A stretch of DNA of 10,030 nt, from the NCBI GenBank assembly GCA_964547525.1, contig CAZJOD010000132.1, forward strand, positions 1-10,030, read 5' to 3'. The notes beneath the pieces were generated by a model, which did no database searches, was not told the origin of the DNA, and saw only the letters and a list, made by a program, of their open reading frames with translations. A program made the position numbers and the translations under genes. Within the stretch, counting starts at the first letter, position 1. The number at the start of each line of letters is the position of its first letter. The DNA comes from CAZJOD01 sp964547525 (GTDB taxonomy: Bacteria > Bacillota > Clostridia > JAAYHZ01). Of this stretch, positions 5,523 to 10,030 are shown in pieces.

Positions 5523-7320
5523 TTACATTAACCTCCGCTTCTTTTTTATACCACTGTTTTTGCGCGTTAAACATTTTAGAGTAAATACCACCTTGCCGTA
5601 TCAGTTCTTCGTGCTTTCCGGATTCGGTTATTGTACCGTTACTTATAACGAAAATTTTATCGGTAATCATTGTCGAACCTAATCTGTGTGTTATAAATAT
5701 AGCAGTCTTATTCTCTGCCATTTCCGCAAACTCGTTATATAAATCGGCTTCCGCTAACGGATCAAGCTGTGAAGTCGGTTCATCAAGCAGCAATACCGGC
5801 TTATCACCCATAAAAGCACGAGAGATAGCAATTCTTTGCCATTGCCCTCCCGAGATGTCAACACCGCCTTCAAAATCTCTGCCGAGTAGTGTATCATACC
5901 CTTTCTCAAATCCTTCTACAAACTCATTCGCTCTACCTTTTTTCGCAGCTGCATTTATTTTTTCATCATTGTCTATCTGCTCAATATCACCTATCCCTAT
6001 ATTTTCTTTTAATGTTATACTATACTTAGCAAAGTCTTGAAATACAGGTCCGAATATTTTTGTTCGTACACTTAAAGGATATTCGTCCGCCTTTTTTCCA
6101 CCAATTAATATTTCACCCTTATCCGGGGTAAAAAGCCCTAATAACAGCTTGATCATAGTCGACTTACCTTCACCGTTTTCACCGACAATGGATGCTTTTT
6201 CCCCATTTTCTATTTTAAATGTCAACCCTTTTAAGATATCTTTTTGTGTGCCCGGATACCTGAACCACACATCCCGAAATTCTATATCATATGATTCCGG
6301 TAAATCTGATTCGGTTCCTTCCGTATCGTCAGACAATTTAAAAAATTTATCGTAATAATCATAAGAATTTATGTGAAACGGAGCCCACTTAAATAAAGCG
6401 GTACATCTACCAAGAATTCCGTATAACCCGCCGAACATCAACCCTGTCATAGCTATAAACAGTCCTACGGACATCTGTCGGTTAACGAATAAAACAAGCA
6501 AAATAATAACATTTGCTATCGATGCAATTTTTGTAAGGTTTCCCCCTAATAATATCTTACGTAGATTTTTAAAATAATAACGTTCATAATCTCTGTTTCT
6601 TTCATTCAATCTTTTCTTATATGTATCAATTAAATAGTCCGAATTCCCAAAAGCCTTTAATTCTTTTGAAAACTCTCTGGACCTTAAATACCGTCCTAAA
6701 GTGCCGTACTTTCTCTCTCTTTTCCAATATGTTTCCAATTCGTTATATATATTATAATTTATCTTTGACGATATATAGGTTTCAAGGATAAAAGGAATTA
6801 AAACCGTTAATAAAAGCCACCATCTTACACTTACAATATATAATAACGAACCGCTTCCGGCGATTATTGAACTCAACCAGTTAAATATATACATAGGCCA
6901 CAAATGTCTTGCCGCAACTTCAGCTCTGTTATATGCTTTATCTATTATTTCCATAGATTTTTCGCTTTCGAAGTGCTCATATTTCATGGTTTTAAGTTTT
7001 TTTAGTAAACGCTCTTTATATGATGTTCTTAGAATTAGAAGAGAACGGGGTTGAACATAATTAAAAATGACCCCGGATATTAAAGAAGGCAATAACGCAA
7101 ATATTATAAATAAAATAAGGTATGACGAATAACTTATAAATGTCATATCTCCTTTTGCTACGGCCAATCCACCGTCAAAAACATTCTTATTTACATATAC
7201 CCCGGCTGGAGTCAGAAAACCGCTAATAATGGAACATAAAAAAGTGAGAATAACCATTGCCGGAGCTTTTTCAAATATTATACCAAGTAAGTCTTTATAT
7301 GCCGAAATTATCCGTTTCAT
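5515..7320 (-). CDS. ABC exporter half-transporter (TMD-NBD), first gene of a heterodimeric pair
   Basis: From the start at 7320 this protein has 601 residues with the same TMD-NBD layout as its neighbour. Membrane segments lie at about 20-42, 62-85, 140-162, 166-184, 265-280 and 283-303. Motifs are Walker A GENGEGKS (380-387), Q-loop Gln428, signature ISGGQWQ (489-495), Walker B VLLLDEP with Glu514, and switch His545. Both partners keep the catalytic Glu, so both ATP sites look active, unlike exporters with one degenerate site. I chose the ATG at 7320 because AAAGG (7329-7333) stands 8 bases before it. An in-frame ATG at 7377 would add 19 residues, but it has no ribosome binding site and lies only 14 bases from the end of a strong dyad. 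An extended -10 promoter and that dyad control the pair. The substrate is unknown: no precursor peptide, modification enzyme or immunity gene is visible nearby. Confidence 0.9.
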   Translation of the reverse strand: MKRIISAYKDLLGIIFEKAPAMVILTFLCSIISGFLTPAGVYVNKNVFDGGLAVAKGDMTFISYSSYLILFIIFALLPSLISGVIFNYVQPRSLLILRTSYKERLLKKLKTMKYEHFESEKSMEIIDKAYNRAEVAARHLWPMYIFNWLSSIIAGSGSLLYIVSVRWWLLLTVLIPFILETYISSKINYNIYNELETYWKRERKYGTLGRYLRSREFSKELKAFGNSDYLIDTYKKRLNERNRDYERYYFKNLRKILLGGNLTKIASIANVIILLVLFVNRQMSVGLFIAMTGLMFGGLYGILGRCTALFKWAPFHINSYDYYDKFFKLSDDTEGTESDLPESYDIEFRDVWFRYPGTQKDILKGLTFKIENGEKASIVGENGEGKSTMIKLLLGLFTPDKGEILIGGKKADEYPLSVRTKIFGPVFQDFAKYSITLKENIGIGDIEQIDNDEKINAAAKKGRANEFVEGFEKGYDTLLGRDFEGGVDISGGQWQRIAISRAFMGDKPVLLLDEPTSQLDPLAEADLYNEFAEMAENKTAIFITHRLGSTMITDKIFVISNGTITESGKHEELIRQGGIYSKMFNAQKQWYKKEAEVNVNV

Positions 7321-7391
7321 ATCATTTACCTTTCCCATTAAAATAAAATACTTTCTAATCTTAACCATATGTCTCATTTGATTTCTGTTAA

Positions 7392-7418
7392 ATTACTATA
7401 AGTACTACTAATAGTAAT
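7392..7418 (-). promoter_or_regulatory. 27-base near-perfect dyad, candidate operator of the exporter pair
   Basis: Arms ATTACTAT (7392-7399) and ATAGTAAT (7411-7418) are exactly complementary. The symmetry continues inward, giving 12 of 13 base pairs about a central base at 7405. It lies about 15 bases downstream of the predicted transcription start and about 70 bases before the chosen start codon. This matches repressor roadblock sites of TetR-, MarR- or GntR-like regulators. It could also fold in the mRNA. No T-run follows. Confidence 0.6.
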
Positions 7419-7439
7419 ATATCCGTAGTTATATATACT

Positions 7440-7448
7440 ATTATACCA
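7440..7448 (-). promoter_or_regulatory. Extended -10 promoter of the exporter pair
   Basis: On the minus strand TGGTATAAT (7448-7440) is a perfect extended -10 (TG-N-TATAAT). The region 17 bases upstream holds only a poor -35 match (AAAGCA). The predicted start is near 7433, giving a leader of about 110 bases to the start at 7320. Confidence 0.6.
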
Positions 7449-7494
7449 TAATTTAACGTTACTGCTTTACTATTTTATAAATTTTTCGAATTTT

Positions 7495-7563
7495 TTACAT
7501 ATAATTTATAAAACAAAATAAAACTATTAAAATAATGAGATATAAAACACTTATCTGCTTCAT
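7495..7563 (-). CDS. Possible 22-residue hydrophobic peptide
   Basis: A short ORF from the ATG at 7563 to TAA at 7495 encodes 22 residues: Met-Lys-Gln, then an almost unbroken hydrophobic run rich in Ile, Leu, Val and Phe, ending Ile-Asn-Tyr-Met. That is enough for one membrane span. GGAGA (7574-7578) stands 10 bases upstream, slightly long. A TATAAT at 7593-7588 could drive it, with a weak -35 at 7616-7611 and a 12-base palindrome AATCAATTGATT at 7618-7629. The DNA is very AT-rich, so hydrophobic chance ORFs are expected. It has no leader cleavage site or Cys/Ser/Thr-rich core, so it does not look like a lantibiotic precursor. It lies in the otherwise gene-free stretch from 7701 to 7321. Confidence 0.25.
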   Translation of the reverse strand: MKQISVLYLIILIVLFCFINYM

Positions 7564-7701
7564 TTTTTTTGAATCTCCGAAACAGAAATTATATTAAAAT
7601 GAAAATTAGTGTTTATGAATCAATTGATTTGTTTAATAAATTCCGAAAAACATACTTGATAATAGACATGTCGGGATTACCATTTAACAAAAATTATTTA
7701 A

Positions 7702-8415
7702 TTACATGCATTTTTTTATAAACTTTTTATATAACAACCAAATCCACAAAATTAAAGACAATAGTGCCGGGAACATGAAAATAAGATTTTTCTCCATGCA
7801 ATACTTTGCAATCCAAAATGAAGGTAAAGGTGAAAATAAATATTGTATATTTGTGAAGAGAAAAAACGGAACAGGTAATCCCAGCATTAAAATTCCGGAC
7901 AGTTTTCCCATAGCCATACCCTCTACTCGATTATGCGAAAAAGAAAATAGGAATAAAGCCACGGCAATACTCATTAGACTTGTAATAAGGCAAACTAACA
8001 TAATCATCCCAAAAGACCATTGAGTTAGTGAAAACCAATATATTATAACGATAGAAATTATGCAGGCAATCACAGCCGGGAAGACTAATCGAGATAAGAT
8101 ATACCCATTTTTACCTACAGGAGTTACAGCAAGATATGAGGTCATGTTTTCATCATATTCTGTTAACATAATCATAGCAGAAGCAAAACATAGCATATAA
8201 GGAGTTAAGACAGCCAACATCAAATCAAACAGAAGATAGTAATCTGTTAAAATTGTCTCCCGGCCGAAATAACCACACAAAATACCCTCAATAACCGGTA
8301 TACCAAACCGGAAAAAAAATGCAGCCAATACGACAGCGAAACAAACCATCACAAGCATAGTATCTTCTACTATCTGTCTTATAAACATATAAAAAGATCT
8401 CAGTAAAGGCTTCAT
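7702..8415 (-). CDS. ABC-2 type exporter permease, second subunit
   Basis: This 237-residue membrane protein has six hydrophobic segments at about 18-38, 60-84, 106-127, 133-158, 170-187 and 208-228, and ends in a basic tail. It has no ATPase motif. The stretch TSYLAVTPVGKNGYILSRL (92-110) matches an equivalent LNSIAVSPVKPIEYIVSKL in the gene before it. The two permeases are therefore diverged relatives and probably form the two halves of one channel. Its ATG overlaps the upstream stop by 4 bases (ATGA), preceded by GGGGGTG, so translation is probably coupled. The three-gene plan (ATPase, permease, permease) is that of small ABC-2 exporters such as the Rv2686c-Rv2688c fluoroquinolone export group; the likeness is in layout and motif, not proven function. 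No convincing terminator follows the stop. Confidence 0.85.
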   Translation of the reverse strand: MKPLLRSFYMFIRQIVEDTMLVMVCFAVVLAAFFFRFGIPVIEGILCGYFGRETILTDYYLLFDLMLAVLTPYMLCFASAMIMLTEYDENMTSYLAVTPVGKNGYILSRLVFPAVIACIISIVIIYWFSLTQWSFGMIMLVCLITSLMSIAVALFLFSFSHNRVEGMAMGKLSGILMLGLPVPFFLFTNIQYLFSPLPSFWIAKYCMEKNLIFMFPALLSLILWIWLLYKKFIKKCM

Positions 8416-9095
8416 AGTTTGACACCCCCTAATGCTTGCAAGCTTTTAGTTATCTTATGTCGGGTGTAATATAAAGTTGGTATCATCCATACCATTAAAA
8501 TGAACAAAGCAGGTAGAACATAGTCTCCGTTTTGACACAACTCAATAATACAAACTCCGGGGTGTATTATCAACCACCAGGGCTTCCACCCAAAAAACCA
8601 TACAATGGCCGGAACATTAATGATCAACTCTACAGGAATAGTCGCTATAATGAAACGGTTCAATGTTGTTATGTTTGAAGCTACCATCAACCCCAAAGCT
8701 GAAAAAAGGCATGAGCCTAGAAATATACCTATAAAAAAGTAGAATGGTTTATCTATTATTCCACCCACAAAACCTATGCTCAGCCCGACTATAGTTGATA
8801 TCAAAGCTATGGAAATAAGCTTTGAAACTATGTATTCTATCGGTTTAACAGGAGAGACGGCAATGCTGTTTAACACCCGCTCACTTTTTTCAAATAGAAC
8901 TATAGCTCCCATAAAATATAGCCCCATAGCGGCAGGATCACTGAAAATCATCAGGACGGCGGCTTTTTCACGCCATGTAACCGGTAATGCATGAAGTAAG
9001 CTTATATATAAAATGGTGAAAATCAGATACAAGAAATAAAAACCATATTTTATCTGGAACCGAATATCTCCTATGATCAGTGTCTTAACTCTCAT
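8412..9095 (-). CDS. ABC-2 type exporter permease, first subunit
   Basis: This 227-residue membrane protein has about six hydrophobic segments, at 18-36, 45-68, 88-112, 115-140, 148-168 and 192-211. Between segments 2 and 3, LFEKSERVLNSIAVSPVKPIEYIVSKL (67-93) is the cytoplasmic element typical of ABC-2 permeases; an amphipathic helix of this sort touches the ATPase. The ATG overlaps the ATPase stop codon by 4 bases and is preceded by GGGGAGG. Its own TGA overlaps the next gene in the same way, so the three genes are translated as one unit. The substrate cannot be read from the sequence; antibiotic, lipid or peptide export are all possible. Confidence 0.87.
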   Translation of the reverse strand: MRVKTLIIGDIRFQIKYGFYFLYLIFTILYISLLHALPVTWREKAAVLMIFSDPAAMGLYFMGAIVLFEKSERVLNSIAVSPVKPIEYIVSKLISIALISTIVGLSIGFVGGIIDKPFYFFIGIFLGSCLFSALGLMVASNITTLNRFIIATIPVELIINVPAIVWFFGWKPWWLIIHPGVCIIELCQNGDYVLPALFILMVWMIPTLYYTRHKITKSLQALGGVKL

Positions 9096-9937
9096 TGCAG
9101 CAGCCTCCCCGTTAATTCTACAAAAATATCGTTCAACGTCGGCTCACTGCTATGGATGGAAATCAATCGGTTTTCTCTTATAAGGTTTTGTAATATACTA
9201 TCTTCACTTGTCCGATCAAGCAAAATTTCCGATTGTTCTTCCCGATCGTTCCGGAAATATGTATACCGTACTTTAGAGGCACCCCTTGACATAATGAGAT
9301 TACGTGGCGAATCCAAAGCTTTAAGCTTACCATCCACTATAAAGGCGACACGGTCACATAGTTCCGTTGCGTCATACATATTGTGCGTGGTAAGTAGAAT
9401 AGTTTTTCCCATTGCTTTCTGATTTAGTATTATATCCTTCATATTCCTTGCATTTGACGGGTCAAGCCCGGAGGTTGGTTCGTCCAGAAACAAAAGTGCA
9501 GGATCATGAATAAGTGCTTTGATAAAATTAAGCCTTGCCTTCATTCCTTTGGAAAATTCCGCTACCTTTTTATCGGCATCGGCAAACAACCCGACACTTT
9601 TTATCAATGGATCAATCGCTTGATGTTTTTTATATAGAGATGCAAAGAAACGTAAATTCTCCCTTGCAGTCAATTTTTCGTATAAACTCGGGAACTCAAA
9701 GTCTACACCGATTTGTTCATAAAAACCATTATTATGATTCTTTACCTCTATTCCGTTCACAATGACATTACCGGTATATGCGGAAATTAGACCTGTAAGT
9801 ATTTTTTGCAAAGTACTTTTCCCCGCACCGGACGGGCCTAAAAAACCAAAAATTTCACCGCTTTGAACATCGAAGTTCATATTTTCAATAAAAGGACGAG
9901 TTGTATAACTAAAGCATAAATCATTTACATGAATCAT
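9092..9937 (-). CDS. ABC-2 type exporter ATP-binding protein
   Basis: This 281-residue ATPase powers the two permeases that follow. Motifs are Walker A GPSGAGKST (34-42), signature FSKGM (128-132) in place of LSGGQ, Walker B LLFLDEPT with Glu153, D-loop SGLDP and switch His185. At the Q-loop the usual Gln appears to be Glu81, within GVDFEFPSLY. FSKGM and FE-for-FQ are seen in drug- and bacitracin-export type ATPases, so they are probably family traits rather than damage. The C-terminal 80 residues form the regulatory tail common in this group, ending with PTLNDIFVELTG. GGAGG at 9945-9949 stands 7 bases from the ATG, with the promoter directly upstream. A multidrug or antibiotic export role is an inference from family and layout. 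Confidence 0.92.
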   Translation of the reverse strand: MIHVNDLCFSYTTRPFIENMNFDVQSGEIFGFLGPSGAGKSTLQKILTGLISAYTGNVIVNGIEVKNHNNGFYEQIGVDFEFPSLYEKLTARENLRFFASLYKKHQAIDPLIKSVGLFADADKKVAEFSKGMKARLNFIKALIHDPALLFLDEPTSGLDPSNARNMKDIILNQKAMGKTILLTTHNMYDATELCDRVAFIVDGKLKALDSPRNLIMSRGASKVRYTYFRNDREEQSEILLDRTSEDSILQNLIRENRLISIHSSEPTLNDIFVELTGRLLQ

Positions 9938-9952
9938 ATTTATTCCTCCACA

Positions 9953-9989
9953 AATTATATCACAGTGAAAAAAATTCTCATTGAATTTT
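9953..9989 (-). promoter_or_regulatory. Promoter of the ABC-2 exporter operon with overlapping dyad
   Basis: TGATATAAT on the minus strand is an extended -10 placed so that the mRNA would begin only a few bases before the ribosome binding site. A 19-base inverted repeat (arms AAAATTC/GAATTTT, 9989-9983 and 9977-9971, 5-base spacer) covers the -35 region. It is followed by a T-run on the minus strand, so it may be the terminator of a gene beyond the right edge, an operator, or both. Wider 8-base arms CAGTGAAA/TTTCACTG (10013-10006 and 9970-9963) enclose it. The remaining bases to 10030 hold no recognisable gene. Confidence 0.5.
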
Positions 9990-10030
9990 GATTTAAACTA
10001 TTTCATTTCACTGGCTTACACCGGTTACTT

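Noticed and set aside
7321..7377. Start of the first exporter gene at 7377
   Set aside because: No ribosome binding site precedes it and the candidate operator ends 14 bases upstream; the ATG at 7320 has AAAGG at good spacing.
7640..7690. Imperfect hairpin (CCGA/TCGG with flanking pairs) after the ABC-2 operon
   Set aside because: The T-run sits inside a bulge rather than after the stem, so it does not fit an intrinsic terminator, though it may affect mRNA stability.
1207..9765. Other plus-strand ORFs of 60-106 codons (for example 2028-2348, 7706-8023, 9535-9765)
   Set aside because: All lie opposite well-supported minus-strand genes, lack recognisable domains and are expected shadows of conserved coding sequence.

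Overview
The window is AT-rich DNA, and every gene I can support lies on the minus strand. Strong AGGAGG-type ribosome binding sites, TATAAT -10 boxes (several in extended TG-N form) and the gene families present point to a low-GC Gram-positive bacterium, most likely a member of the Clostridia or a close relative. The species cannot be named from the sequence. I see no tRNA, rRNA, transposase, integrase or CRISPR array.

In transcription order (high to low coordinates) the layout is as follows. (1) 9937-7702 holds a three-gene operon for an ABC-2 type exporter: an ATPase followed by two related six-segment permeases. The genes are joined by two 4-base ATGA overlaps, and a promoter with an overlapping dyad lies just upstream. 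(2) 7701-7321 is a non-coding stretch with a possible 22-residue membrane peptide ORF, a second promoter and a 27-base near-perfect dyad. (3) 7320-3615 holds two overlapping genes for full-length (TMD-NBD) ABC exporters of the NisT-like 'SGGQWQ' type, which very probably form a heterodimer. (4) 3614-3119 is a long leader with an extended -10 promoter, two tiny ORFs with ribosome binding sites and several alternative hairpins. (5) 3118-1590 is an ABC-F (translation-factor type) ATPase gene broken by a single-base frameshift in its second half. (6) 1487-1065 is a small four-segment membrane protein of unknown function, with its own promoter and an 18-base inverted repeat. (7) 978-881 is a fluoride (crcB-type) riboswitch with an overlapping intrinsic terminator. 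It precedes (8) a cation:proton antiporter gene that starts at 858 and runs off the left edge.

The common theme is export and stress defence: two separate ABC export systems, a ribosome-associated ABC-F protein, and an antiporter that appears to be switched on by fluoride. Each unit carries its own promoter, and most carry an operator-like dyad or RNA switch, so they look like independently induced modules. The most solid regulatory find is the fluoride riboswitch. The most open questions are the ABC-F leader, the 27-base dyad before the exporter pair and the frameshift in the ABC-F gene.
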